From contig DJPL01000043.1 of assembly GCA_002437415.1 (NCBI GenBank), positions 1-32,811 of the forward strand: a DNA stretch of 32,811 nucleotides. Reading direction: 5' to 3'. The notes beneath the pieces were generated by a model. It saw only the letters and a program-made list of their open reading frames with translations. It had not been told where the DNA came from and made no database searches. This stretch comes from Ruminococcaceae bacterium UBA6413 (GTDB lineage Bacteria; Bacillota; Clostridia; Oscillospirales; Ruminococcaceae). Shown piece after piece: positions 14,741-21,944 of the stretch; position 1 is the stretch's first letter; every line of letters begins with the position of its first letter. Both the position numbers and the translations under genes were made by a program.

Positions 14741-15031
14741 TTAGCCTGCGGCACTCATATTGAGCGCTAATCTTAACAGAGTAGCGAACAGAGTGTCAAG
14801 ACCCCAAACACAGATACCTGATACTATCAGGGTAACCAGTACAACAACCGTGTTGTTGAATACTGTCTTCTTGCTTGGCCACACAACCTTTTTGAACTCG
14901 GACTTTAAATCCTTGAAGTACTTTACGATGGATTTCTTAGGCTTCTTTGCAAGAGCAGCCTTTTTGCTGTTCTTTTCATTGGCCTTTTTCGCTTTCGCTG
15001 CTTCTTTTGTCAAGCTTGCATCCTTAGCCAT
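14741..15031 (-). CDS. secE: Preprotein translocase subunit SecE
   Basis: 96 residues from the second of two tandem ATG codons (15034 and 15031; GGAGG is better spaced for the second). A lysine/alanine-rich N-terminal tail is followed by the SecE amphipathic signature FKDLKSEFKKVVWPSKKTV and one transmembrane helix (residues ~65-85). SecE clamps SecY in the SecYEG export channel. The N-terminal basic tail is longer than in minimal SecE proteins. Confidence 0.95.
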   Translation of the reverse strand: MAKDASLTKEAAKAKKANEKNSKKAALAKKPKKSIVKYFKDLKSEFKKVVWPSKKTVFNNTVVVLVTLIVSGICVWGLDTLFATLLRLALNMSAAG

Positions 15032-15042
15032 CATAAACCTCC

Positions 15043-15192
15043 TTACTTAGTTTCCTTGTGTGGAGTATGCTTCTTGCAGAACCTGCAGTACTTATTCATT
15101 TCAATTCTGTCAGGATCGTTCTTCTTGTTCTTCTTGGTGTTGTAGTTGCGCTGTTTGCACTCAGTACACGCAAGGGTAATTTTAACTCTCAC
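15043..15192 (-). CDS. rpmG: 50S ribosomal protein L33
   Basis: 49 residues beginning at a GTG codon (15192) with GGAGG 8 bases upstream: MRVKITLACTECKQRNYNT at the start, and DRIEMNKYCRFCKKHTPHKE near the end. The two CxxC pairs (CTEC, CRFC) form the zinc ribbon of the cysteine-containing L33 type. It stands just before secE, the usual place in Firmicutes. First gene of the operon and preceded by a ~125-base leader. Confidence 0.96.
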   Translation of the reverse strand: MRVKITLACTECKQRNYNTKKNKKNDPDRIEMNKYCRFCKKHTPHKETK

Positions 15193-15318
15193 TTTCGGCA
15201 CCTCCTATTTTTTTGCCCTCAGGGCTTTAGCCTCCCTCGTTGCCTCGGACTTTTTCTTCGGCAAGGGTTTATTGCGACTTTTGAAAAAAGGCACAAAAAA
15301 ATAAACCCCTAATGAGGT
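15193..15318 (-). promoter_or_regulatory. Structured leader of the rpmG-secE-nusG-rplK-rplA operon
   Basis: Between the promoter and rpmG lie about 125 untranslated bases. On the minus strand GGGTTTATT (15304-15296) can pair with AATAAACCC (15272-15264) across a U-rich loop, TTGCC with GGCAA further down, and GCCC-TGA-GGGC (15216-15206) stands just before A7 and the ribosome site. I recognise no known family. Confidence 0.4.
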
Positions 15319-15324
15319 ACTATA

Positions 15325-15353
15325 ATCATAACACATTATGATAGGTTTGTCAA
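15325..15353 (-). promoter_or_regulatory. Promoter of the rpmG-rplA operon
   Basis: Minus strand TTGACA (15353-15348), 17-base spacer, TATGAT (15330-15325). Confidence 0.8.
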
Positions 15354-15402
15354 TAGGAGTTTATTAAATTTCTGTATTTTTTGCGGGGCTGAAGCCGCAA
15401 TG

Positions 15403-15606
15403 CTACTTCAGCTTGAAATAAAGCACCACCTGAAATGCGGCGAGTGCGGCGAACAGCACAAGCACCACTACCTGTGCAACACCCCACGTCGGCATTCGGA
15501 GTATCACAAGCAGACAGCCTGCGGCAAGTATAACGGCATTTATAAGAAAGCGCTTATTGCCGCCCTGCCCTGCTTTTTTAAACGGACTTTTTACCTGCTT
15601 GTTCAT
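15403..15606 (-). CDS. Small two-helix membrane protein coupled to folD
   Basis: 67 residues starting at the ATG (15606) that overlaps the folD stop as ATGA. A basic N-terminus (MNKQVKSPFKKAGQGGNKR) precedes two hydrophobic segments, residues ~20-37 and ~42-62, ending in FKLK. I do not recognise a family. The stop-start overlap and position at the end of the operon favour a real, translationally coupled gene; the longer frame up to 15705 lies within folD. Confidence 0.6.
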   Translation of the reverse strand: MNKQVKSPFKKAGQGGNKRFLINAVILAAGCLLVILRMPTWGVAQVVVLVLFAALAAFQVVLYFKLK

Positions 15607-16442
15607 GCTTTTGCCTGTATACGCTTTGCCATAAGCGTGTTCTTCATAAGCATAGCTATCGTCATAGGTCCTACACCGCCGGGAACAGGTGTTATGTACG
15701 AACACTTCGGAGCTACCTCATCGAACTTTACATCACCGCAGAGCTTGTTATCTGCGTTTCTGTTCATTCCGACATCAATAACCACTGCGCCGTCCTTTAC
15801 CATATCGGCTGTGACAAAATCCGCCCTGCCGACTGCGCTGACCAAAATATCTGCTCTGCGGCAAACCTCAGCGAGATTTTTTGTTCGTGAGTGGCATACG
15901 GTAACTGTTGCGTTCTCGTGGAGCAAAAGCATAGCCATAGGCTTTCCGACAATGTTAGATCTGCCGATAACTACGCACTCTTTTCCCTCAACCGATACGC
16001 CCGTGCTGTGGATAAGCTCCATAACACCTGCGGGTGTGCACGGCAGGAACGCATAATTGCCTATCATTATCTTGCCGACATTAACGGCGTTGAATGCGTC
16101 AACGTCCTTGAGCGGTGATATAGCTTCGATCACCTTTTCTTCATCAAGGTGCTTCGGGAGCGGTAACTGGCAAAGTATACCGTTTACCTTATCGTCCTTG
16201 TTGAGCGTATCGATAAGCTCCATAAGCTCGTCCTGTGTCGTATCCTCAGGCAGAGCATACTCGTATGACTTTATCCCGCATACCTCGCAAGCCTTTTTCT
16301 TGTTGTTTACATAAACACGACTTGCCTGATTGTTGCCTACTATTATAACTGCAAGTCCGATATCAAGCTTGTCGCGCTCGATCTCGGCGCGTATCTGCTC
16401 TTTAACGCTTGCCGATACTGCTTTTCCGTCTATAAGCTTCAT
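15603..16442 (-). CDS. folD: Bifunctional methylenetetrahydrofolate dehydrogenase/cyclohydrolase
   Basis: 279 residues, the normal FolD length, from ATG 16442 with GGAGGAAT upstream; the frame open to 16589 is inside lgt. Visible marks: YVNNKKKACEVCGI with the catalytic Lys near residue 54, GILCQLPLPKHLDE (~91-104), the NADP-binding GRSNIVGKPMAMLL (~164-177), and the C-terminal TPVPGGVGPMT signature. It interconverts 5,10-methylene-, methenyl- and 10-formyl-tetrahydrofolate. The start is one base after the lgt stop. Confidence 0.98.
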   Translation of the reverse strand: MKLIDGKAVSASVKEQIRAEIERDKLDIGLAVIIVGNNQASRVYVNNKKKACEVCGIKSYEYALPEDTTQDELMELIDTLNKDDKVNGILCQLPLPKHLDEEKVIEAISPLKDVDAFNAVNVGKIMIGNYAFLPCTPAGVMELIHSTGVSVEGKECVVIGRSNIVGKPMAMLLLHENATVTVCHSRTKNLAEVCRRADILVSAVGRADFVTADMVKDGAVVIDVGMNRNADNKLCGDVKFDEVAPKCSYITPVPGGVGPMTIAMLMKNTLMAKRIQAKA

Positions 16443-16443
16443 A

Positions 16444-17613
16444 TTATTCCTCCGTTTTTTCAGGGGCTTCCGACTTTTCTTCTTCGCTGTTTTCTTGCGG
16501 TTCTTCAGTCTTATCAAGCTCTTCAGCCTTTTCCTCAGGCTTATCGGTTTCGGCGGGCTTTTCTTCCTTTTCGGGCTCTTCGTCATCACTGACGATTATG
16601 CTCGGAGCGGCTTCTCCCGCCTGCTTCATAGCCTTCTTAGCCTTAGCCTTTTCCTCGAGCATCTTCTGACGCGCATAATAAGCCTCGTTCTTTTCCTTGC
16701 ACGCTTCGCTGTCCTTATACATAACATAGCCGCGCTTCTTTGACTTGAATATCTTGCAGAGAATGAACAGCACAAGTCCTACAACAACGCATATACCCGC
16801 TACTATCTGTGATACCTTGAAAGGTCCTATGAACAGGCTGTCGGTACGCAGTGCTTCGATCCAGAAGCGTCCCAGACCGTACCATGTGATGTACAGCAGG
16901 AAGATCTCGCCGTCAAAGGTTTTCAGCTTTTTTGAATAGAAATGCAGTGCTATAAATCCGATAAGACACCATAAGCTCTCATAAAGGAAGCAAGGGTGAA
17001 CGAGTGCGAAAAGACCGTTTCCCGCCGCATCGAGCTCCGTCTGCTTTGCAATTACCACAGGGTCATTTATAATAGTTGTACCTGTCATACCCCACGGCAG
17101 TGAGCCTGCCGTAGGAGCGCCGTAAGCTTCCTGATTGACAAAGTTGCCCCATCTGCCTATGCACTGTCCGATAAGCAGTCCCAGACCGCCGACATCGAAC
17201 ATTGCAGGGAGATTTACCTTGTGGATAACGCAGGTGATCGCCGCCGCAATTGCCGCCGCAATTATACCGCCGTATATCGCCAGTCCGCCGTGCCGTAAAT
17301 CAAAGAAATTGATATCGGTGTCAATGAATATACAGTAGTACGCTCTCGCTCCGATAAATCCGAAAATAATAGCCACAAAAGCCACGTCAAAAACATGGTC
17401 AGGGATAAGACCGAACTGCTTGCACTTATGCATAGCATAGATAAACGCAAGAATTACACCTACCGCAATAATAACTCCGTACCAGTAGATATCAACGCCG
17501 AAAAGACTGAACGCCACCCTGTTTACGATGATCGACTTGTCAAACAGATTGGGAAATTCAACTCTTGAGACTTCGTTTACTGCTTCGGTCATAATGTTTA
17601 AAAAACCGCTCAT
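16444..17613 (-). CDS. lgt: Prolipoprotein diacylglyceryl transferase with long charged C-terminal tail
   Basis: 389 residues. The first ~285 are a complete seven-helix Lgt: HGGLAIYGGI region (~107-117), the signature GRWGNFVNQEAYG (~153-165), the HPCFLYESLW motif (~206-215) and LYITWYGLGRFWIEALRTDS (~242-261). It transfers diacylglycerol from phosphatidylglycerol to the lipobox cysteine of prelipoproteins. After the last helix come ~105 residues very rich in Lys, Glu and Ala, ending in repeated PEKTEE-like acidic motifs; most Lgt proteins stop at 260-300 residues, so this tail is unusual. Fourteen to sixteen bases separate it from the M16 gene upstream. Confidence 0.97.
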   Translation of the reverse strand: MSGFLNIMTEAVNEVSRVEFPNLFDKSIIVNRVAFSLFGVDIYWYGVIIAVGVILAFIYAMHKCKQFGLIPDHVFDVAFVAIIFGFIGARAYYCIFIDTDINFFDLRHGGLAIYGGIIAAAIAAAITCVIHKVNLPAMFDVGGLGLLIGQCIGRWGNFVNQEAYGAPTAGSLPWGMTGTTIINDPVVIAKQTELDAAGNGLFALVHPCFLYESLWCLIGFIALHFYSKKLKTFDGEIFLLYITWYGLGRFWIEALRTDSLFIGPFKVSQIVAGICVVVGLVLFILCKIFKSKKRGYVMYKDSEACKEKNEAYYARQKMLEEKAKAKKAMKQAGEAAPSIIVSDDEEPEKEEKPAETDKPEEKAEELDKTEEPQENSEEEKSEAPEKTEE

Positions 17614-17628
17614 ATTAAAATTCCTCGC

Positions 17629-18903
17629 TTATATTTGATCGGCAGGCTCGATTATGGATATTGAGTTATTTTCGATATCCAGGCTGTCAAGCGCCGATTT
17701 TATGTCGGCAAATGTGGTATTTGCCGCGATCTCTATACCGTCGTATATTCCTACGCCGTTTATCTCATTGGAAAGCATTGCGTTTGCGACCGATTCAACA
17801 TTGTTGAAGCCTGCCACAAGCTCACCGTATGTCTTGTTGCGGATAGTGATGAACTCTTCCTCGTCAAGACCCTCTTCTCTCAGGCGGTGAAGCTCTTTTT
17901 CTATCTCGGCAAGAACCTTGTCAGGATCTGAAGATTCGCCGTCGGCAATTACGCTGAAAAATCCTCTGCCGCAGAAAACGCCGACATTAAAGGAGTCGTT
18001 GAGCAGTCCGCTCTCATACATTCTGTTGTAGAAGTCCGATGTCTTTCCGAGGCAAAGCTCCATAAGGATATTATAGATGATATAATTCTTATGCTGTTCC
18101 TTCCCTGAATACGGCGGGAACTTCCAACCGATATTGAACAGCGGGATAGCGCAGGAAAGCTTCTGCACATTTCTCTTTTCGTGAACTGTAACAGGCTCTT
18201 CGGGAACGATGACCTGAAGACCGTGATCTTCCGAATGCTTCAGCAGCTCATCGCAGATCTCAAGCGTCTTGTCAACATCGAAATTGCCCGCAATGGCGAT
18301 AACCATATTATTAAGGTTATAGAACGTGTTATAGCAACGATAGAGCAGATCCTTGTCTATCTTAGTGATACTCTCGATCGTACCCGCGATATCTATTCTT
18401 ACGGGATTTTTTTCATACATTGCCTGCAAGCAGTTGAAAAATACTCTCCAACCGGGATCGTCCTCATACATTCTTATTTCCTGTCCGATAATTCCCTGCT
18501 CCTTCGCAACGGTCGCATCGGTGAAATAAGGCTCTTGTACAAAACCGAGCAGTATACGCAGATTTTCCTCAAACTTCTGTGAACAGCTGAAAAGGTACGC
18601 CGTCTTATCAAAGCTTGTGTAAGCGTTTGCGTTTGCACCTGTCTTAGCGTAAAGTTCAAATGCGTCACACTCGTCATTCTCGAACAGCTTATGCTCAAGG
18701 TAATGTGCTATACCCTCGGGAACTGTTACAAAATCGGGGTCTTCATCTGTCTTGAATGTCGTATCTACCGAGCCGTACTTTGTGCCGAACAGCGCATAAG
18801 CGGTCGAATAGTCCTTCATTGGGTATAAAAGGATAGTAGCACCGCTCTTGTGCTTTATTCTGAGATATTCTTCATTTATACGCGAGTTTGTTATCTTTTC
18901 CAT
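17629..18903 (-). CDS. ymfH: M16 family zinc metallopeptidase, YmfH-like
   Basis: 424 residues from ATG 18903, with AAAGGAG upstream. It carries the inverted zinc motif HYLEH (His67, Glu70, His71) followed by GQEIRMYEDDP (~140-150), which supplies the third zinc ligand; the second half is the inactive M16-C fold. Together with the upstream gene it forms the two-subunit M16 pair known from Bacillus as YmfF/YmfH, reported in connection with modification of elongation factor P. The active subunit is this one. Start chosen over 18957, which lies in the upstream gene. Confidence 0.92.
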   Translation of the reverse strand: MEKITNSRINEEYLRIKHKSGATILLYPMKDYSTAYALFGTKYGSVDTTFKTDEDPDFVTVPEGIAHYLEHKLFENDECDAFELYAKTGANANAYTSFDKTAYLFSCSQKFEENLRILLGFVQEPYFTDATVAKEQGIIGQEIRMYEDDPGWRVFFNCLQAMYEKNPVRIDIAGTIESITKIDKDLLYRCYNTFYNLNNMVIAIAGNFDVDKTLEICDELLKHSEDHGLQVIVPEEPVTVHEKRNVQKLSCAIPLFNIGWKFPPYSGKEQHKNYIIYNILMELCLGKTSDFYNRMYESGLLNDSFNVGVFCGRGFFSVIADGESSDPDKVLAEIEKELHRLREEGLDEEEFITIRNKTYGELVAGFNNVESVANAMLSNEINGVGIYDGIEIAANTTFADIKSALDSLDIENNSISIIEPADQI

Positions 18904-18919
18904 TATGCCGCTCCTTTCC

Positions 18920-20185
18920 TTAATTCTCGTTGCCTGTGAGTACATAGACGCTGTCAAGTACCATAGATTTTGCGGCGGCGATTATGCGCTCCTTTGAAAC
19001 GCCGAGATAACGTCCGAGCTTTTCTTCGGGAGTAACGATATCATTCTTTCTGATACAGTCAAAGTACCAGTTGCTGACGTTTCCTGCGCTGTCCGCAACG
19101 CTCTTGAAATCGTTTTTGATAGCCATTTCGGCAAAATTGATATCTTCATCTGTGAAATTGCCGTTCTTTATTTCCTCAAGCTGATCTACAACAGCATTCC
19201 TTGTCTTTTCGATATTCTCGTTTTCAACGCCGCTGTTGACAAGCATAATACCCTTAAGGTCGTTTCTCGATGCCGAGCAGTAATAGCAAAGCGACATTTT
19301 TTCTCTTACGTTCTGGAACAGCTTTGAAGAAGTTGTGCCGCCGAAAATCTTCTGGAGTATAACCAGTGCGGCGTCATCGTCCGAATGCGACTTAAAGCCG
19401 AGGACGAGCTTGCTCTGATTTACCGTAAGGCGTTCTGTTACCTCTTCCGTCTTATCCTTTATCGGGCTTCTGTTTATAGAAGTTGTTTCAATATCGTGTC
19501 TGCCTGCCTTTTCAAATGCTTCGGCGAATTTTTCCGCTACTCCGTCAAAGTCACTGCAACCTGTGCAGATTATCTCGCACGGCATAGTTTCAAGCATACG
19601 GCGATAAGCCTTATATGCACTTTCCGGAGTTATCTGCTGTGCTTTTTCTATTGTACCGTATGAGCATACACTTGCAGGCTCGCCCTTGCAGATAGTTTTC
19701 ATTGCACGCTCTATAGCATAAGAACGCTTATCATTGATAGCGGTTTCGATATTATCGATAGCCGTCTTCTTTTCAAGCTCCGTGAATTTAACAGAGAACG
19801 CTCCGTTTTCCGCAACGGGAGAAGTAAGGCAGTCTATCAGAATGTCGGTCATTATATCCGTCATCTTTTCGCCTGCCAGAGCGTAAACATCATCGAGATA
19901 GTACGCGCCGAACGAAATCGTCTGTAAGTCGTACTGTCTGCCGGTTGTTCCGCCTATTCCCGAGGCGTACAGTCTTGACATCTTGTTGTTGAAAGCTTTA
20001 TATGAGGGGAGCTTTGAGTTGCATTTTGTAAGCAGGAGCGGAACGATCACGTTCTCGGTTGCAGTATCCTCGCTGAGCTGTGTCGAAAATGCCACTGAAA
20101 TCAAATTCTTCTTATAGCGCTTGTCGGTGATACTGCTGAAGTACACGCCGTCTGCTATTTTTCTGCGGTTGATTATATTACTCAT
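18920..20185 (-). CDS. ymfF: M16 family peptidase-like protein, YmfF-like (no zinc site)
   Basis: 421 residues, first gene of the operon. The overall M16 fold is recognisable, including the KIFGGTTSSKLFQNVREKMSLCYY segment (~285-308) that corresponds to the conserved R/Y region of the partner half. Where a catalytic subunit has HxxEH this protein has LLLTKCNSKLPS, so it cannot bind zinc in the usual way and is presumably the non-catalytic partner of the next gene, 16 bases away. The ribosome site is AAAGGAATG. The upstream region has TATACT on the minus strand (20228-20223) but only a weak -35. Confidence 0.9.
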   Translation of the reverse strand: MSNIINRRKIADGVYFSSITDKRYKKNLISVAFSTQLSEDTATENVIVPLLLTKCNSKLPSYKAFNNKMSRLYASGIGGTTGRQYDLQTISFGAYYLDDVYALAGEKMTDIMTDILIDCLTSPVAENGAFSVKFTELEKKTAIDNIETAINDKRSYAIERAMKTICKGEPASVCSYGTIEKAQQITPESAYKAYRRMLETMPCEIICTGCSDFDGVAEKFAEAFEKAGRHDIETTSINRSPIKDKTEEVTERLTVNQSKLVLGFKSHSDDDAALVILQKIFGGTTSSKLFQNVREKMSLCYYCSASRNDLKGIMLVNSGVENENIEKTRNAVVDQLEEIKNGNFTDEDINFAEMAIKNDFKSVADSAGNVSNWYFDCIRKNDIVTPEEKLGRYLGVSKERIIAAAKSMVLDSVYVLTGNEN

Positions 20186-20278
20186 CTGTTCATTCCTTTC
20201 TCGGTTTTAAACACTGTTTTATAGTATACCATATTCTGAGCACAAATTCCACACTTTTCACAAAATATTCACGCGGTG

Positions 20279-20347
20279 CCGATGCGGCACTCCAAATTCC
20301 GCCTACAATAACGATACTACTACGCTCATGATATCGAAACGGCGGGG
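20279..20347. repeat. 65-base interspersed repeat, copy 1
   Basis: Contains GATGCGGCACTCCAAATTCC then GCCTACAATAACGATACTAC and ends GATATCGAAACGGCGGG. CCGCC near the start of the core and GGCGG at the end can pair, enclosing about 37 bases. Confidence 0.8.
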
Positions 20348-20384
20348 GCAATCATTTTATGAAATTTACAATATTTCTTAATAT

Positions 20385-20450
20385 GGGTCGCCGCTGACAA
20401 TTCTATCTACAATAACGTTGCCGCTATACTCAGGATATCGAAACGGCGGG
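20385..20450. repeat. 65-base interspersed repeat, copy 2
   Basis: Core CTACAATAACGTTGCCGCTA and end GGATATCGAAACGGCGGG as in copies 1 and 3; the first third (GGGTCGCCGCTGACAATTC) is more diverged. Confidence 0.8.
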
Positions 20451-20491
20451 AATATAGTGTTAAGAAAAATTTACGATTATATTTATGACTG

Positions 20492-20558
20492 CGATGCGGC
20501 GCTCCGAATTCCGCCTACAATAACGTTACTGCTATATTCAGGATATCGAAACGGCGGG
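20492..20558. repeat. 65-base interspersed repeat, copy 3
   Basis: GCGATGCGGCGCTCCGAATT then CCGCCTACAATAACGTTACT and GGATATCGAAACGGCGGG. Nearly identical to copy 1; start-to-start distance of the three copies is about 105-107 bases. The rest of 20559-20670 holds only a short GGATATC-containing remnant near 20634. Confidence 0.8.
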
Positions 20559-20670
20559 ATTATACGGTAAATACGGTTTAAACGAACTGTCCGTTATGAA
20601 CAGAACACACCATACTTTTGCTCTTATATTTCAGGATATCACAGCAAATTTCCATAATATGAATAAAAAA

Positions 20671-20704
20671 GGGCAAAAAAATTGAGCGTGACAAACTCAC
20701 GCTC
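20671..20704 (-). terminator. Terminator of the small minus-strand transcription unit
   Basis: Minus strand GAGCGTG/CACGCTC stem (20704-20698 with 20690-20684), 7-base loop, then AA and seven T (20681-20675). Confidence 0.85.
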
Positions 20705-20796
20705 TCAAATCAAATAATGTATAATGTGTAGAACAAAAGAAAGGAGACAACTAAAAAACTAAAACCTCGTAAGCACCAATTCATGTGTCTTACGAT
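20674..20796 (-). ncRNA. Candidate ~120-nt small RNA, possibly encoding a 24-residue hydrophobic peptide
   Basis: A perfect promoter (20803-20831) and a strong terminator (20671-20704) bound a ~120-nt unit. The 5' part folds as TCGTAAG-A-CAC / GTG-CTTACGA (arms 20796-20785 and 20776-20767), the middle is U-rich with TCTCCTTTCTTTT (20747-20735), which resembles the 16S rRNA anti-Shine-Dalgarno end. Inside it the ATG at 20784 opens a frame to 20710: MNWCLRGFSFLVVSF then LLFYTLYII, a single hydrophobic helix. No ribosome site precedes that ATG, so either an untranslated RNA or a very poorly translated peptide is possible. No known family recognised. Confidence 0.5.
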
Positions 20797-20802
20797 GGTT
20801 TT

Positions 20803-20831
20803 ATTATATCGCAATTTTACCAATTTGTCAA
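20803..20831 (-). promoter_or_regulatory. Promoter of the small minus-strand transcription unit
   Basis: Minus strand TTGACA (20831-20826), 17-base spacer, TATAAT (20808-20803): perfect consensus with no ordinary gene downstream. Confidence 0.85.
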
Positions 20832-20987
20832 TCGTTTGCAAGGCGTTTTTTGTGTACAAGCGCAAAAATTGTGGAAAATTTATAAGATATCGGATTTGTT
20901 TTGTGTATATTGCACAATGAAATACAGAGAATTTACAGTTTCCCGACATACTTCTGCAATAATTTTACTGTAAATAAAAACAGAGCC

Positions 20988-21003
20988 GGGTAAACGTTTA
21001 CCC
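20988..21003. promoter_or_regulatory. 16-bp perfect palindrome GGGTAAACGTTTACCC
   Basis: A complete palindrome with the central AAACGTTT typical of LacI-family operators. It lies between the terminator of the NERD gene and the small-RNA promoter, 157 bases upstream of the latter, so its target is unclear. Confidence 0.4.
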
Positions 21004-21013
21004 ACATTCCGAC

Positions 21014-21046
21014 AGATAAAAATTCCCGACGGTTAAGCGTCGGGAA
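21014..21046 (-). terminator. Terminator of the NERD-domain gene
   Basis: TTCCCGACG (21023-21031) and CGTCGGGAA (21038-21046) pair around GTTAAG; on the minus strand TTTTTATC follows. Confidence 0.88.
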
Positions 21047-21052
21047 AAGCGG

Positions 21053-21793
21053 TTATTTATTTGAACACATATCTCTGAAAAGCTGTTTTATCTTTTCAAG
21101 CTTCACAGGGTCTATAGGCTTGGGCGATCTATAGGTACGCAGAAATTCAAGCAGCTCTTTTTCGCTTGAGCATACATTATCGCTGTCGTTAAGGTCAAGA
21201 TAGAGATGAACGGTAGGAGCGGAAAAGTAAAGCACCGTATCCACCCACTGATCAAGATCATTCGCACGCAGTATTGATTTTATTATATCACGCTGACGGC
21301 GCATCTGACGGATAGGACTGGTCATATTTGTTTCGGTGGTCTTTCCTCCGCGGTATATCTTTCTTTGAATCCACGCCTCGTCCTTATGATTACCGTAGAT
21401 ATAGCCGGAGTGATTTTTTACTTCTATTATAATAATGTACCTGTCACACAGTACAAGAAGGTCTATCTCGCTTCTGTTTTTCTTATACCTGACAGGGAGA
21501 TTTGAAAACACGGTATAACCGCTTCCGAGCTTTTTGACTGTTTTCATAAGTGATTTTTCGCCGCGGAAGCCGGAAAGCAGTGCATTGTAGCGCTTAGTTA
21601 TAGTGAAATTCAGAGCGGCGGTGACTGCCATTACCGCAATGAAAATATATCCGAGTGCTGCATTTGAATACAACGAAAAGCCGATGTAGACAACCAGCAG
21701 AATAAACGGCAGAATACCGAGAATTATCTGCAATATGAACAGCATCGTTATCTTTTTGAAATTGTCGTAGCCGTGCTTATATATGTCAGGCAA
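21053..21793 (-). CDS. NERD-domain membrane protein
   Basis: 246 residues from a TTG start (21793) with AGGTGGTG upstream; no better ATG is near. Two hydrophobic segments at about residues 17-40 and 45-62 are followed by a cytoplasmic NERD (nuclease-related) domain: FRGEKSLMKTVKKL, then NRSEIDLLVLCDRYIIIIEVKN with the Asp and Glu-x-Lys pattern of restriction-endonuclease-like folds, and PIRQMRRQRDIIKSIL. A basic C-terminal helix closes the protein. NERD domains are thought to act on nucleic acids but few have been tested. Single gene with its own promoter, divergent from ychF. Confidence 0.88.
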   Translation of the reverse strand: MPDIYKHGYDNFKKITMLFILQIILGILPFILLVVYIGFSLYSNAALGYIFIAVMAVTAALNFTITKRYNALLSGFRGEKSLMKTVKKLGSGYTVFSNLPVRYKKNRSEIDLLVLCDRYIIIIEVKNHSGYIYGNHKDEAWIQRKIYRGGKTTETNMTSPIRQMRRQRDIIKSILRANDLDQWVDTVLYFSAPTVHLYLDLNDSDNVCSSEKELLEFLRTYRSPKPIDPVKLEKIKQLFRDMCSNK

Positions 21794-21817
21794 AAAATCA
21801 CCACCTTCGCTTTACCT

Positions 21818-21846
21818 ATTATACTAAACTTTACACTTCAAGTCAA
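21818..21846 (-). promoter_or_regulatory. Promoter of the NERD-domain gene
   Basis: Minus strand TTGACT (21846-21841), 17-base spacer, TATAAT (21823-21818). Confidence 0.78.
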
Positions 21847-21864
21847 TAAATTGTCTTTAACCAC

Positions 21865-21893
21865 TTGAAAAAAGTCGGATTTAATGTTATACT
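21865..21893 (+). promoter_or_regulatory. Promoter of ychF
   Basis: TTGAAA (21865-21870), 17-base spacer, TATACT (21888-21893). An interrupted palindrome AGCGGT-AC-ACCGCT (21909-21922) lies just downstream in the presumed leader. Confidence 0.7.
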
Positions 21894-21944
21894 GTATTGG
21901 ATTATCACAGCGGTACACCGCTTAAAGAAAGGTTGACTATATAA

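Noticed and set aside
15400..16056. 218-codon plus-strand open frame
   Set aside because: Antisense to folD and the 67-residue gene; no ribosome site or recognisable domain.
20279..20558. Possible CRISPR array
   Set aside because: Only three units, diverged from each other, with ~40-base unequal spacers, ~65-base repeats and no cas gene.
21053..21793. NERD protein as part of a defence island
   Set aside because: It stands alone between housekeeping genes; no helicase, methylase or toxin partner is next to it.
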